This document shows, piece after piece, positions 1 through 9,014 of a DNA stretch of 64,000 nucleotides. Each line of letters begins with the position of its first letter. Within the stretch, counting starts at the first letter, position 1. The DNA is from Paenibacillus melissococcoides (GTDB lineage Bacteria; Bacillota; Bacilli; Paenibacillales; Paenibacillaceae). The translations under genes were made by a program, and so were the position numbers. The notes beneath the pieces were generated by a model. That model saw only the letters and a list, made by a program, of their open reading frames with translations. It ran no database searches and had not been told where the DNA came from. The DNA lies in contig CALYLO010000004.1 in the NCBI GenBank assembly GCA_944800085.1, positions 496,001 to 560,000 on the forward strand, read 5' to 3'.

Positions 1-400
1 GATCCATTTTTTTCTTCAACTCATTCAACTGCTTCTTCACTTCATTCAATTGAGTGTACAGCTTGTTGCTGTTGTCGGTCTTATCCGACGCATTGTCCTT
101 CGTGAAGGTGAGAAGCTGGTTGAACGTGTCCACCTTGCTCTGCATTTCGTCCAGCTTTTTGTTCATGTCGGCCAACTGCTGCTCGTAGGACTGCTGCACG
201 ATCTTGAGCTGGGCCTCGGTCTGTTTCTGCAAATCTTCCAGCATCGTCTTTTTCATATAATCACTATAGAAATAGGTCGCCGTCACGCCAATCCCGATCA
301 TGACGACCCAGAACAGAAGGAACCATTTGGCATTCGAACCGCTAGTCTTCGTTCGAGCGCGACGGGAGGTCTCGGGAGAAGAATTCGTGGATGGCTGCAT
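1..400 (-). CDS. Membrane-anchored coiled-coil protein, C-terminus cut by window edge
   Basis: The gene starts at ATG 400-398 behind a GAGGTGA site and runs off the left edge. I translated it by hand, giving at least 133 residues. A basic, Ser/Thr-rich N-tail of about 25 residues is followed by one hydrophobic segment (about residues 26-45, beginning KWFLLFWVVMIGIGV). After that comes a long heptad-like stretch rich in Lys, Gln, Glu and Leu, typical of a coiled coil. The topology fits a single-pass membrane protein with an extracytoplasmic coiled coil. The family cannot be named from this fragment; division- or stress-related coiled-coil proteins of Firmicutes look like this. Seen: the TM segment and heptads. 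Inferred: location and topology. Confidence 0.7.
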   Translation of the reverse strand, partial: MQPSTNSSPETSRRARTKTSGSNAKWFLLFWVVMIGIGVTATYFYSDYMKKTMLEDLQKQTEAQLKIVQQSYEQQLADMNKKLDEMQSKVDTFNQLLTFTKDNASDKTDNSNKLYTQLNEVKKQLNELKKKMD

Positions 401-710
401 AGTCTAATCACCTCGAATGAAGTCGTATTTCGTCAAAACATTTACTATTCTAGCATGTATTCTATCACTGGTGGATAAAATTTTGCAAAAAACATACAAA
501 ATAGACATAGATATAACAAAAAAACGATAGATTTCCCCTTTCTAGCTCCGAATAAAAGGGCGAGCCAAAACCAGCTTCCGGAAGACATCGCGAGAAGCTC
601 GGGCAGACGGTTGCAAGCGATAAGACCGCACTTGGAACAATGACTATCCCATTGCATAACACAACTATTGGGTGTATCATTTTTGAAAAATGGGAAAGGG
701 CGATAGCCGA

Positions 711-1922
711 ATGCAATACTCATTCTCTACCCGCGTGTCATCCGTCGAAAGCTCGGCCGTGCGCGATATTTTGAAATTAACGCAAGGAAAATCGATTATT
801 TCATTTGCAGGAGGCCTGCCGGCCGAAGAATACTTCCCGATGGAAGCGATTCGATATGCGGCGGATCGCGTCCTGCAGCAAAGCCCGCAAGCGCTTCAAT
901 ACGGTCTGACGGAAGGGACGACCGTGCTGCGGGAGCGTCTGGGTGCGCGTCTCCACTCGCAACGGAGCATTCCGGCTGGCGTCGACGAGATTCTGATTAC
1001 GAACGGATCGCAGCAGGCGTTGGATCTGTTCGCGCGGGCCCTGCTGAATCCGGGGGATACGGTCCTCGTGGAAAATCCGACCTATCTGGCCTGCTTGCAG
1101 GTGCTTCGGATGCAGCAAGCGAACATCGTCCCGGTGGACAGCGACGACCAGGGCATGATTCCCGAGGATGTGGCGGAGAAGCTGAAGCGGCATAAGCCAA
1201 AATTCGTCTACGTCGTGCCGACGTTCGGGAATCCGACCGGGCGGGTATGGAGCGTCGAGCGGAGACAAGCGCTGCTAAATCTGTGCCGGGAGCACGGAAC
1301 GGTCATCCTGGAGGACGACCCGTATGGGGAATTGCGGTTCACTTCGGATCGCGTGCCCAATATCGCCGCGCTGGAGGGCGAGACGGATCATCGTCTCGTC
1401 GCTTATACGAGCACGTTCAGCAAGACAGTTGCGCCTGGATTAAGAACAGGGTGGACGGTCGCCGATCGCCAGATTATCCGCATGATGGCGCGCGTGAAGC
1501 AATCGGCTGATCTGCATACCAGTGTGCTGGATCAGCTCATTTTGAGCGAAATGCTGCTGCCGGAAGTGTTTAAGCTTGATGATCATATCCATAAATTGTC
1601 TTCCATTTACAAGGAAAGAATGGAGACGATGGAAGCCGAGCTGTCCCGGGACAGTTGGAGCAGTTCCGTATGGAACAAGCCGCAGGGCGGCATGTTCTTC
1701 TGGGTGGAGCTGCCGGAGGGACTGGATTCCCAGACGCTGTTGGCTTGCGCCGTCGACAAGGGCGTCGCCTTCGTGCCAGGAACGTCATTCTATGCCGGAG
1801 AGCCGAAGCGCAATACGATGCGGCTGAATTACTCGTTCGCGGAGCCGGACGTAATCCGCACGGGCATGGAGCGGCTGAGCGAAGCCGTATCCGAATTCCT
1901 CGGCCGCTATGCCGGCGAGTAG
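711..1922 (+). CDS. PLP-dependent aminotransferase, class I/II (2-aminoadipate aminotransferase-like)
   Basis: This 403-aa protein resembles the free-standing aminotransferase domain of the MocR/LysN group (fold-type I). It opens like that family (FSTRVSSVESSAVRDILKL), followed by ISFAGGLPAEEYFP, the substrate-binding start seen in 2-aminoadipate and aromatic aminotransferases. The segment VVPTFGNPTGRVWS holds the cofactor-contacting NPTG. EDDPYGELRF carries the Asp that contacts the PLP ring nitrogen, and STFSKTVAPGLRTGW carries the Schiff-base Lys. There is no N-terminal GntR helix-turn-helix, so it is an enzyme and not a MocR regulator. An upstream in-frame ATG at 690 would add seven residues; ATG 711 sits about 10 bases after GGGAAAGGG and matches the family start better. 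The amino acid substrate cannot be read from sequence. Confidence 0.9.
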   Translation: MQYSFSTRVSSVESSAVRDILKLTQGKSIISFAGGLPAEEYFPMEAIRYAADRVLQQSPQALQYGLTEGTTVLRERLGARLHSQRSIPAGVDEILITNGSQQALDLFARALLNPGDTVLVENPTYLACLQVLRMQQANIVPVDSDDQGMIPEDVAEKLKRHKPKFVYVVPTFGNPTGRVWSVERRQALLNLCREHGTVILEDDPYGELRFTSDRVPNIAALEGETDHRLVAYTSTFSKTVAPGLRTGWTVADRQIIRMMARVKQSADLHTSVLDQLILSEMLLPEVFKLDDHIHKLSSIYKERMETMEAELSRDSWSSSVWNKPQGGMFFWVELPEGLDSQTLLACAVDKGVAFVPGTSFYAGEPKRNTMRLNYSFAEPDVIRTGMERLSEAVSEFLGRYAGE

Positions 1923-1941
1923 CCCGCAGCCGGGCGGCGGG

Positions 1942-2763
1942 TTATGTATCGCCCGCCATCGGCAGGCCGGCGACCTCCGCTGTCCCGGCCCCGGGCTTGC
2001 GCCATTCACGCACGACATGGGCGTAGCGCTCCAGCGCCTCACGCCCTTCCCCGGTCAGCGCGTAGACGCCCCGGCTGACCCGCTCGAACCAGCCGTAATA
2101 ATTGCGCTGCAGGATGGCGGCCGCATCGCCGACGCCGCTGCCGTCCCGCACGGCGGCCGCCCGGAGCGGGCCGTCCGCCAGGCAGCGCGCCGCGCGCAGC
2201 GCCTTCTCCCGATAAGCCGTCACGAGCGGCTGCTTCGTCGTGCCTCCCACATTGTAATCCCCGCTGCGGGCGCTGAATTCGCGCACAAGCCGGGCCGTTC
2301 TGGTCTTTACGGGCCGCGTCTCCATGTAGCTGGCCTCCGAACCTGCCGGCGTGCAGACGATCTCGACGAACGGCGCCTTGCGCTTGTAGAACGTGACGAG
2401 CAGAAAGCCGATGCCGAGCTTGCCGCACAACTGGCGCAGGGAAGAGACGGAGTGTCCTTTGCCTCCCTTTTTCTTCTCGACCGCGACGTACACCTGCGGC
2501 GACACCTTCTGCCGTTCGAGCGCCTGCAGGACAAGCGTCAGATTGAAGGAAGGCTTCATTTCCACGATGATCGGCGGTTCCTCCTGTCCCTCGGGCCCCT
2601 CCGGCCGCATCGCGACCAGATCGCAATGGCGCACCTCGCCGCGCACGATGTACCCCCTTGCTTCAAAGAATGCCTTCAACGGAGCGTACAGCTCCGATTC
2701 CTTCCGTGCCGCCGTTTTGGCCGGCTTTGCTTCACGATGGTCTAAAGCTTCCATTGCCCGCAA
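1942..2763 (-). CDS. DUF2161 family, PD-(D/E)XK-like putative nuclease/phosphodiesterase
   Basis: This 273-aa protein matches the layout of the DUF2161 family. An N-terminal restriction-endonuclease-like domain shows the pattern VRHCDLVAM followed by PIIVEMK, which is the D...ExK metal-binding core. A following segment (RQKVSPQVYVAVEKKK) resembles the beta-alpha end of the fold. The C-terminal third (from about residue 190, ending with ERVSRGVYALTGEGREALE) looks like a winged-helix domain. The DNA target and role are unknown; the family is annotated by fold only. The gene runs tail-to-tail with the aminotransferase, leaving 19 bp between the two stop codons. The N-terminus MRAMEALDHREAK is poorly conserved, so MEALDHRE is a possible alternative start. 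Confidence 0.8.
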   Translation of the reverse strand: MRAMEALDHREAKPAKTAARKESELYAPLKAFFEARGYIVRGEVRHCDLVAMRPEGPEGQEEPPIIVEMKPSFNLTLVLQALERQKVSPQVYVAVEKKKGGKGHSVSSLRQLCGKLGIGFLLVTFYKRKAPFVEIVCTPAGSEASYMETRPVKTRTARLVREFSARSGDYNVGGTTKQPLVTAYREKALRAARCLADGPLRAAAVRDGSGVGDAAAILQRNYYGWFERVSRGVYALTGEGREALERYAHVVREWRKPGAGTAEVAGLPMAGDT

Positions 2764-3103
2764 CCCCTCTCATCCTCCGAACCTTGGCCGACCCGCATTT
2801 CCCGGTCACGTGTCGCGCTAGGGGGCTCCGCGGATCGTTGATAACACGAGTATAACATGACCGGGGCAGGCTTGCTTTTCTCCAAGTTGGTCTGCAAATA
2901 ATCGTGCTAATAATCCGTCCGGGCGGCATAAGTATGTATTACACTTTGTTCACGCATCCGCTCCGGAAGGGCTGAGGAAGCCCGCGAGGCGCGGCCAGTC
3001 TGTGAGAAGCATGAGCAATCGTTGATACACGTGCATACCGTATACGAAGCGAAGCGGCGATGAAGGGCTGTGTTGCAAATCGGGAGCAATGGAGGTATAG
3101 AGT
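2764..3103. other. 340-bp intergenic region, upstream of prkA and DUF2161
   Basis: This divergent intergenic region between the DUF2161 gene (leftward) and prkA (rightward) has no open frame with a ribosome binding site. It must hold both promoters. The only recognisable motif is a CATAnnnTA-type -10 at 3034-3042, listed separately. Confidence 0.5.
3034..3042 (+). promoter_or_regulatory. Candidate sporulation (SigE/SigK-type) -10 element upstream of prkA
   Basis: CATACCGTA matches the CATAnnnTA -10 pattern shared by the mother-cell sigma factors SigE and SigK. It lies about 62 bp before the prkA start. In Bacillus subtilis prkA belongs to the SigE regulon, which makes the match plausible. 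No convincing -35 was found, so confidence is low. Confidence 0.3.
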
Positions 3104-4999
3104 ATGGATATTTTCAAGCGGATTTCGGAGCACCGCGCCGAGAGCGAACGATTGGCTTGGACCGGTACCTTTAAAGAATATGTGGAATTGCTGCGTCGAG
3201 ACCCGACCCCTGCGATGACGGCTCATGCACGCGTGTATGAGATGATCGCGTCGCACGGCGTGGAGGAGGCTGACGGGCATAAGCGATATGCCTTCTTCGA
3301 GAAGGAAATCTTCGGTCTGGACCGTGACGTGCACAAGCTGGTAGAGGAGTATTTCCATTCGGCAGCCAAGCGTCTTGATGTGCGCAAGCGCATCCTGCTG
3401 CTGATGGGGCCGGTCAGCGGCGGCAAATCAACGTTGGTCACGATGCTGAAGCGGGGCCTGGAGCAATTCTCGCGCACGGAGAAGGGAGCCGTCTATGCGA
3501 TCAAGGGCTGCCCGATGCATGAGGAGCCTTTGCACCTGATTCCGCATGAACTGAGAGCCGAAGTGGAGCAAGAGCTGGGCGTCCGCATCGAGGGCAATCT
3601 GTGCCCGGCGTGCCAGATGCGGCTCCGCACCGAATACGGGAACGACATCGAGCGAGTTCCGGTCGAACGCGTGCTGATCTCCGAGGAGAACCGTATTGGC
3701 ATCGGCACCTTCAGTCCGTCCGATCCGAAGTCCCAGGATATTGCGGATTTGACGGGAAGCATCGACTTCTCGACGATTACGGAGTACGGATCGGAGTCCG
3801 ATCCGCGGGCATACCGCTTCGACGGGGAATTGAACAAGGCGAACCGCGGCTTGATGGAGTTCCAGGAGATGCTCAAATGCGACGAGAAATTCCTCTGGAA
3901 TCTGCTGTCGCTTACCCAGGAGGGGAATTTCAAAGCGGGAAGATATGCGTTGATCAGCGCGGATGAGCTGATCGTGGCCCATACGAACGAATCCGAGTAC
4001 AAGGCCTTCATAGCCAACAAAAAAAATGAAGCGCTTCAATCGCGGATGATCGTGATGCCGATACCATACAATCTCAAAGTATCCGAAGAAGAAAAAATAT
4101 ACGCCAAGCTGATTAACCAGAGCGACATGAAGCATGTTCATATCGCGCCGCATGCGCTCCGGGCCGCCGCAATTTTCTCTATCCTGACCCGGCTCAAGGA
4201 GTCGAAGAAGCAGGGCATGGATCTGGTCAAAAAGATGCGCATGTACGACGGGGAAGAAGTGGAAGGCTATAAAGAGAATGATCTGAAGGAGATGCAGAGC
4301 GAATTTTCCGAGGAAGGGATGTCAGGGGTTGACCCGCGCTACGTCATTAACCGGATATCAAGCGCCTTGATCAAGCAAGATCTTCAGTGCATAAACGCGT
4401 TGGATGTGCTGCGTGCGTTGAAGGACGGTCTGGATCAGCATGCTTCGATCACGAAGGAGGAGCGGGAGCGGTATCTGAATTACATCTCGGTGGCGCGCAA
4501 GGAATACGACAATCTGGCCAAGAAGGAAGTGCAGAAAGCGTTCGTCTACTCCTTCGAGGAATCGGCGAAGACGCTGTTCGAGAATTATCTGGATAACATC
4601 GAGGCGTTCTGCAATTGGAAAAAAATCCGCGATCCGTTGACAGACGAGGAGATGGATCCGGATGAGCGGCTGATGCGATCGATCGAGGAGCAAATCGGCG
4701 TCTCAGAAAACGCGAAGAAGGCGTTCCGCGAGGAAATTCTGATTCGCCTGTCCTCATATTCCCGCAAAGGACGCAAGTTCGATTACAACAGCCATGAACG
4801 GCTGCGGGAAGCGGTGGAGAAGAAGCTGTTCGCCGACCTGAAGGATATCGTGAAAATTACAACCTCGACGAAGACGCCGGATGAGAACCAATTGAAGCGC
4901 ATCAACGAGGTATCCGCCCGGTTAATGGAGGAGCACGGGTATTGCCCGGTCTGCGCGAACGAGCTGCTGCGTTATGTGGGCAGCCTCTTGAACCGCTAA
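3104..4999 (+). CDS. prkA: PrkA family serine protein kinase/AAA+ ATPase
   Basis: The 631-aa product has the usual PrkA length. The N-terminal AAA+ domain has a Walker A motif GPVSGGKST (about residues 101-109), and residues 150-330 carry the conserved PrkA AAA block. The C-terminal kinase-like PrkA domain (about 350-631) ends with a cysteine pair, EHGYCPVCANELL. In Bacillus, PrkA is a mother-cell protein that promotes sporulation gene expression; both protein kinase and Lon-like protease activities have been reported. It has a GGAGG site 11 bp before ATG 3104. In many Bacillales prkA is followed by yhbH and spoVR. Here neither follows: a strong hairpin terminator and a repeat element come next, so the gene is a single transcription unit. 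Confidence 0.95.
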   Translation: MDIFKRISEHRAESERLAWTGTFKEYVELLRRDPTPAMTAHARVYEMIASHGVEEADGHKRYAFFEKEIFGLDRDVHKLVEEYFHSAAKRLDVRKRILLLMGPVSGGKSTLVTMLKRGLEQFSRTEKGAVYAIKGCPMHEEPLHLIPHELRAEVEQELGVRIEGNLCPACQMRLRTEYGNDIERVPVERVLISEENRIGIGTFSPSDPKSQDIADLTGSIDFSTITEYGSESDPRAYRFDGELNKANRGLMEFQEMLKCDEKFLWNLLSLTQEGNFKAGRYALISADELIVAHTNESEYKAFIANKKNEALQSRMIVMPIPYNLKVSEEEKIYAKLINQSDMKHVHIAPHALRAAAIFSILTRLKESKKQGMDLVKKMRMYDGEEVEGYKENDLKEMQSEFSEEGMSGVDPRYVINRISSALIKQDLQCINALDVLRALKDGLDQHASITKEERERYLNYISVARKEYDNLAKKEVQKAFVYSFEESAKTLFENYLDNIEAFCNWKKIRDPLTDEEMDPDERLMRSIEEQIGVSENAKKAFREEILIRLSSYSRKGRKFDYNSHERLREAVEKKLFADLKDIVKITTSTKTPDENQLKRINEVSARLMEEHGYCPVCANELLRYVGSLLNR

Positions 5000-5030
5000 G
5001 CGGCCGGAAGCGAATAGGGGCATGACGGGG

Positions 5031-5116
5031 AACCTGCAGGCGAGCGGCTTGCAGGTTTCGGATTGAAGGACAAACTCCCGCGAATACTGCAACCGCGGGA
5101 GTTCTTTACGTTTTTT
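5031..5116 (+). terminator. prkA terminator with a preceding hairpin
   Basis: A first hairpin pairs AACCTGCA (5031-5038) with TGCAGGTT (5050-5057). A second, perfect 10-bp stem pairs AACTCCCGCG (5073-5082) with CGCGGGAGTT (5094-5103). It is followed shortly by TTTACG and a run of six T (5111-5116). The second is a good Rho-independent terminator for prkA. Its loop carries AATACTGCAA, the motif that recurs in the element just downstream. Confidence 0.75.
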
Positions 5117-5141
5117 ATCCCTATCATCTGCTCCACGAATA

Positions 5142-5317
5142 CTGCAAGAATGCAGCAATTTCATTGACACGAGGTTGCGAAAATACGATTACTGCAAAAA
5201 TACAGCAACCACCGTGCGGCGAAGCATAAATAGCGTTCAAAATGGAGAAATAATGTAATTTTGCAGGATTTTCTCGGAATTTAGCCTCTTGAGGTTAAAA
5301 ATGCTGCGCCTGTGCAG
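5142..5317. repeat. Four-palindrome intergenic element, copy A
   Basis: Four degenerate 14-bp palindromes of the form CTGCAnnnnTGCAG start at 5142 (CTGCAAGAATGCAG), 5192 (CTGCAAAAATACAG), 5253 (ATGTAATTTTGCAG) and 5304 (CTGCGCCTGTGCAG). Spacings are 50, 61 and 51 bp. Sites 1-2 have the stronger left half and sites 3-4 the stronger right half, so the whole element is roughly dyad-symmetric. Copies B (15206-15381) and C (48594-48769) have the same four sites with nearly the same spacing. No coding potential was seen. Confidence 0.7.
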
Positions 5318-5630
5318 CAATTTCATGCGGGGAACAGCTTGCCCTATTTCTTCGATAAATGTTTTATCGGATAGTTGGAGCGAATTATGAATTCTGGGAA
5401 TGAAAGGATGTTCCCCAGAAACTACAAATATCGGATCCGAGCCATTATAAAACGGTGTTGGTTCTTACTCATGTTCACCAGGGGTGTTACGCCGGGTTCT
5501 TAAAATAAATTGATATAATTCGACATATTGGTGTTGATTTTTGTAGTTTTTTGTTACAAAATGTTCACAATCTCCCTCTTTCAATCTTCCAAATTTTGAG
5601 TAAATTATTATTGGAGGGAGAGATACAGAG
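5318..5630. other. Non-coding stretch upstream of the DUF2199 gene
   Basis: No credible gene lies here. The sequence becomes AT-rich near 5500-5620, as expected for a promoter region. It ends with the GGAGGGAGAG ribosome binding site of the next gene. I could not assign -35/-10 boxes with confidence. Confidence 0.4.
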
Positions 5631-6208
5631 ATGAAATTGATTGATGATGTGAACGGTAACGCTAATTCAGCCGCCGCCGGGAGGAGACGGCGCCATCGCA
5701 TCCGGCTGCGCAAGCCGGAGAAAAAGGCCCCTACCGGGGTATATACGAATTGTTCGGCTCCATTCTATGTGACGGAGATCGAGCCTTGGGAGCGGGAGGA
5801 GCGCTGCCGATTCATGGGCGGCGAGATCGTCATGGACGGCCGCTATCATTATGTGCGCGGAAGCCTGCGCATACCGTACGGCAATGGCCGCGGACATATC
5901 CGCTGGGAAGTATGGTGGAGATCCGCCCGGATGAAGCCACCGGCACACCCAAGTCCGAGCGCGGTACGTACCCAATCGGGAATGCGCCCATGGAAGGGCG
6001 GCTGTCTTCCGCGATTCCCGGTTATCCGGATACGTTGACGCTGGCTGTCAACGTGCATTACCAGGGCAGAGGGTCCTTGCCCGATGTCCGCATCCAAGAC
6101 ATGGAGCATCTCCTTAGCAGAGAACAACGGGAAGGAGTAACCTTCCAGCGGTGGCTGGAGCTTCGCCCGCTGCATGCGGAATATCATCGTTATACCGACG
6201 CGCAATAA
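5631..6208 (+). pseudogene. DUF2199 domain protein, frameshifted
   Basis: The first frame starts at ATG 5631 behind GGAGGGAGAG. It encodes a basic N-terminus, then GGEIVMDGRYHYVRGSLRIP and HIRWEVW, the middle of the DUF2199 family (yFVRGcLeIPV...WGVWV). The family then continues one frame over: VEIRPDEATG..., AIPGYPDTLTLAVNVH, and SREQREGVTFQRWLEL up to stop 6208. The switch falls at about 5913-5916, where TGGTGG would keep one frame if it read TGGGTGG. So one G appears missing. The CxxCGxxH start of typical DUF2199 members is not visible in the N-terminal part, which suggests older divergence. Function of the family is unknown. The shift is either a true null mutation or a base-calling error. 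Confidence 0.7.
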
Positions 6209-6278
6209 TCTCACATCATCTACGATCGACTTCATATATGCGGAAGAAGGCACGGGCCGTGACGGCCGGTGCCTTCTG

Positions 6279-7121
6279 TTATTGGACGTTGATTTTTGCT
6301 TCTAGTTTCTGCGTCGGGCGCTGTCCCAGCAAGAACGCGGCGGCAAATCCCGCCGCCAGCGTGACGATGCTGATGACGAGCGTCACCGCAGACCCGTTCA
6401 ATCCGGGGTAAACGACGACAAGCGAGCCGACGACCATCCCGATGACTAACGCATACATCACGGCAGGGAAGCGGGCGAGGAGCATGCGGATGAATTTGCT
6501 GCTGACGATAAAGCCGACGATAACGCCGCTGCCGATGATGGCGATTAACGGAATATCGAGGGTCGACAGCGCATGGATCGCCGTCGGATAGGCGCCGAGC
6601 AGCAGCAGCACGAACGAGCCGCTGATTCCCGGCAGGATCATGGCCATGCTTCCGAGCCACCCTGCGAGAAATAAGAACACGCCGGAAGAGGCGGTCAATT
6701 CAATAACCGGAGCCTGTCCCTCGGGACGGACGAAAGCGGTGGCCGCTACGGCTGCCCCTGCGGCAATGGCCAATACGTAATGGATGGCCTTGAAGGATCG
6801 GGAGGCGTCCGCTTCTTTCCACAGAAAAGGAAGGATGCCTACAATCAGGCCCAAAAAGAAAAAGAATGTCGGCTGGGGATGCTCGGCCAGCAGCCATTTC
6901 ATCAAGCGGCTGAGCAGCAGCAGGGCGGCGCCGACACCGATTCCCAGCGGAACGAGAAAGCCCAGGTGCTTCTTCCATTCCCGGCTGAAGAACCCGCTGA
7001 TGGCGGCGATCAGGCGCTCATATATCCCGAGGACGAGAGCGATTGTTCCGCCGCTGACGCCAGGAATGAGATCGCTGGCGCCAATGAGAATTCCGCGAAA
7101 AATATTTTTCCACTCGAACAT
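6279..7121 (-). CDS. popT: DUF368 membrane protein, undecaprenyl-phosphate translocase (PopT type)
   Basis: This 280-aa polytopic membrane protein has about 8 hydrophobic segments. Two inverted-repeat signatures are visible: LIPGVSGGT near residue 23 and ILPGISGSF near residue 167. The DUF368 family was recently shown to recycle undecaprenyl phosphate, the lipid carrier for cell-wall sugars, across the cytoplasmic membrane (PopT, a counterpart of the DedA protein UptA). The role is taken from the family; the sequence itself shows only the fold signature. The start at ATG 7121-7119 has an AAAGGAG site. It stands alone on the minus strand, tail-to-tail with the DUF2199 gene. Confidence 0.85.
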   Translation of the reverse strand: MFEWKNIFRGILIGASDLIPGVSGGTIALVLGIYERLIAAISGFFSREWKKHLGFLVPLGIGVGAALLLLSRLMKWLLAEHPQPTFFFFLGLIVGILPFLWKEADASRSFKAIHYVLAIAAGAAVAATAFVRPEGQAPVIELTASSGVFLFLAGWLGSMAMILPGISGSFVLLLLGAYPTAIHALSTLDIPLIAIIGSGVIVGFIVSSKFIRMLLARFPAVMYALVIGMVVGSLVVVYPGLNGSAVTLVISIVTLAAGFAAAFLLGQRPTQKLEAKINVQ

Positions 7122-7327
7122 TGATAAGCTCCTTTACATATCGATAAGCCCAAAACAAGCCATATCCATTGTACAATCAATTGCCGCGAGAATCCAAAGG
7201 TTCGCTTGTTCATGTAATAACAATTTCATAAGGAAAATGCATAAACCTCCTGCCTGTCTATCCATAATAATGGCGAGTGCTGAGCGCAGGTTCGGCCCAC
7301 TTTCATATCCTATAAGGAGGCAAAGGC

Positions 7328-8956
7328 ATGACTTTTCAACAATTTCGACCTCAAAGTCAGGCGCCGTCATCCGGAGCCGGATTGTCCGGCGGCATCGTAG
7401 CAAGCACGTACAGCGGCAACAGCTCCGGCCCATCGGGCAGCACGGCGAATCAAGGCGCGTATAACAACTTCAGCGGTCAAGGAAGCTTCGCGCCGACAAG
7501 CGGCTATGGCTTGGCTGGCGGTCCGTCCGGCGGCATCGTGGCAAGCACGTATGTCGGCAATAACTCCGGCCCATCGGGCAGCACGGCGAACGAAGGGGCA
7601 TACAACCGCTTCAGCGGTCAAGGAAGCTTCGCGCCGACAAGCGGCTATGGCGCGACCGGCGGTCTGTCCGGCGGCATCGTGGCGAGCACGTATGCCGGCA
7701 ATAGCTCCGGCCCATCGGGCAGCACGGCGAATCAAGGCGCGTATAACAACTTCAGCGGTCAAGGAAGCTTCGCGCCGACAAGCGGCTATGGCTTGGCTGG
7801 CGGTCCGTCCGGCGGCATCGTGGCAAGCACGTATGCCGGCAATAGCTCCGGCCCATCGGGCAGCACGGCGAATCAAGGCGCGTATAACAACTTCAGCGGT
7901 CAAGGAAGCTTCGGGCCGACAAGCGGCTATGGCGCGACCGGCGGTCTGTCCGGCGGCATCGTGGCAAGCACGTATGCCGGCAATAGCTCCGGGCCATCGG
8001 GCAGCACGGCGAATCAAGGCGCGTATAACAACTTCAGCGGTCAAGGAAGCTTCGCGCCGACAAGCGGCTACGGCATGGCTGGCGGTCTGACCGGCGGCGG
8101 CATCGTGGCAAGCACGTATGCCGGCAATAACTCCGGCCCATCGGGCAGCACGGCGAACGAAGGGGCATACAACCGCTTCAGCGGCCAAGGCAGCTTCTCG
8201 GCGCTGGGCGGCCAAGGCTTATCTGGCGGCATCGTAAGCGGGCTTCAATCCAACTATGGAGCTTATCAACCAAGCGGCTTACATAGCTATGGAGCCCCAT
8301 CGTTTGCAAGCCAAGCGTTCCAGCCAAGCGGTCAAGTGCAAAGCATTACAGCTCAAACTCATGGCGCGCAGCAAAACGTAGTGCCAAGCAACTTCCAGCC
8401 AAGCGGTCAAACGCAAAGCATTACGGCGCAAACTCATGGCGCGCAGCAAAACGTAGTGCCAAGCAACTTCCAGCCAAGCGGCCAAACGCAAAGCATTACG
8501 GCGCAAACTCATGGCGCGCAGCAAAACGTAGTGCCAAGCAACTTCCAGCCAAGCGGCCAAGTGCAAAGCATTACGGCGCAAACTCATGGCGCGCAGCAAA
8601 ACGTAGTGCCAAGCGACTTCCAGCCAAGCGGTCAAACGCAAAGCATTACGGCTCAAACCCATGGCGCGCAGCAAAACGTAGTGCCAAGCAACTTCCAGCC
8701 AAGCGGCCAAACGCAAAGCATTACAGCGCAAACTCATGGCGCGCAGCAAAATGTAGTGCCAAGCAGCTTCCAGCCAAGCGGCCAAACGCAAAGCATTACA
8801 GCGCAAACTCATGGCGCGCAGCAAAATGTAGTGCCAAGCAGCTTCCAGCCAAGCGGTCAAACGCAAAGCATCACGTCGTCGCTGTCTTCCAACGCATCTG
8901 CTTCGAGCGCGGCGGAGCTTGTGCGAAGCGTCCAGTCCGACAACCAATTGGGGTAA
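7328..8956 (+). CDS. Gly/Ser/Gln-rich two-part tandem-repeat protein, possible spore-surface protein
   Basis: This 542-aa protein starts at ATG 7328 behind AAGGAGG. There is no signal peptide, transmembrane segment or cysteine. The first half is six copies of a 47-residue unit (141 bp, first at 7379) with the core GGIVASTYAGNSSGPSGSTA and a FSGQGSFAPTSGYG tail. The second half is seven full copies and one partial copy of a 25-residue unit (75 bp, from about 8319) with the core FQPSGQTQSITAQTHGAQQN. It ends in a short Ser-rich tail. The family is not recognised. The composition, self-similarity and proximity to cwlJ/gerQ make a spore coat or appendage protein plausible, but that is inference. 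Near-identical DNA repeats predict copy-number variation between strains. Long antisense frames over the repeats are artefacts of composition. Confidence 0.8.
   Translation: MTFQQFRPQSQAPSSGAGLSGGIVASTYSGNSSGPSGSTANQGAYNNFSGQGSFAPTSGYGLAGGPSGGIVASTYVGNNSGPSGSTANEGAYNRFSGQGSFAPTSGYGATGGLSGGIVASTYAGNSSGPSGSTANQGAYNNFSGQGSFAPTSGYGLAGGPSGGIVASTYAGNSSGPSGSTANQGAYNNFSGQGSFGPTSGYGATGGLSGGIVASTYAGNSSGPSGSTANQGAYNNFSGQGSFAPTSGYGMAGGLTGGGIVASTYAGNNSGPSGSTANEGAYNRFSGQGSFSALGGQGLSGGIVSGLQSNYGAYQPSGLHSYGAPSFASQAFQPSGQVQSITAQTHGAQQNVVPSNFQPSGQTQSITAQTHGAQQNVVPSNFQPSGQTQSITAQTHGAQQNVVPSNFQPSGQVQSITAQTHGAQQNVVPSDFQPSGQTQSITAQTHGAQQNVVPSNFQPSGQTQSITAQTHGAQQNVVPSSFQPSGQTQSITAQTHGAQQNVVPSSFQPSGQTQSITSSLSSNASASSAAELVRSVQSDNQLG
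7379..8221 (+). repeat. 141-bp tandem repeat, six copies
   Basis: Units start at 7379, 7520 and then every 141 bp, each encoding 47 residues; the last carries an extra Gly codon and a diverged end. Codons are almost identical between copies, which indicates recent duplication or gene conversion. Confidence 0.9.
8319..8874 (+). repeat. 75-bp tandem repeat, seven full copies plus one partial
   Basis: Each unit encodes 25 residues beginning FQPSGQ. Variation is limited to V/T after GQ and N/D/S before the next Phe. It lies within the same gene as the 141-bp array. Confidence 0.9.
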
Positions 8957-8962
8957 CGACAC

Positions 8963-8986
8963 GGCGGCTCTCCAGAGCCGCCTTTC
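8963..8986 (+). terminator. Terminator of the repeat-protein gene
   Basis: A perfect 8-bp stem GGCGGCTC/GAGCCGCC with a TCCA loop is followed by TTTCTATTT. Confidence 0.85.
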
Positions 8987-9014
8987 TATTTCATTGTCGC
9001 CTAAAAAATATAGC

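Noticed and set aside
5000..5630. CRISPR-like array from the regularly spaced palindromes
   Set aside because: Repeats are only 14 bp, degenerate, and limited to four; spacers are not uniform (50, 61, 51) and no cas genes are present.
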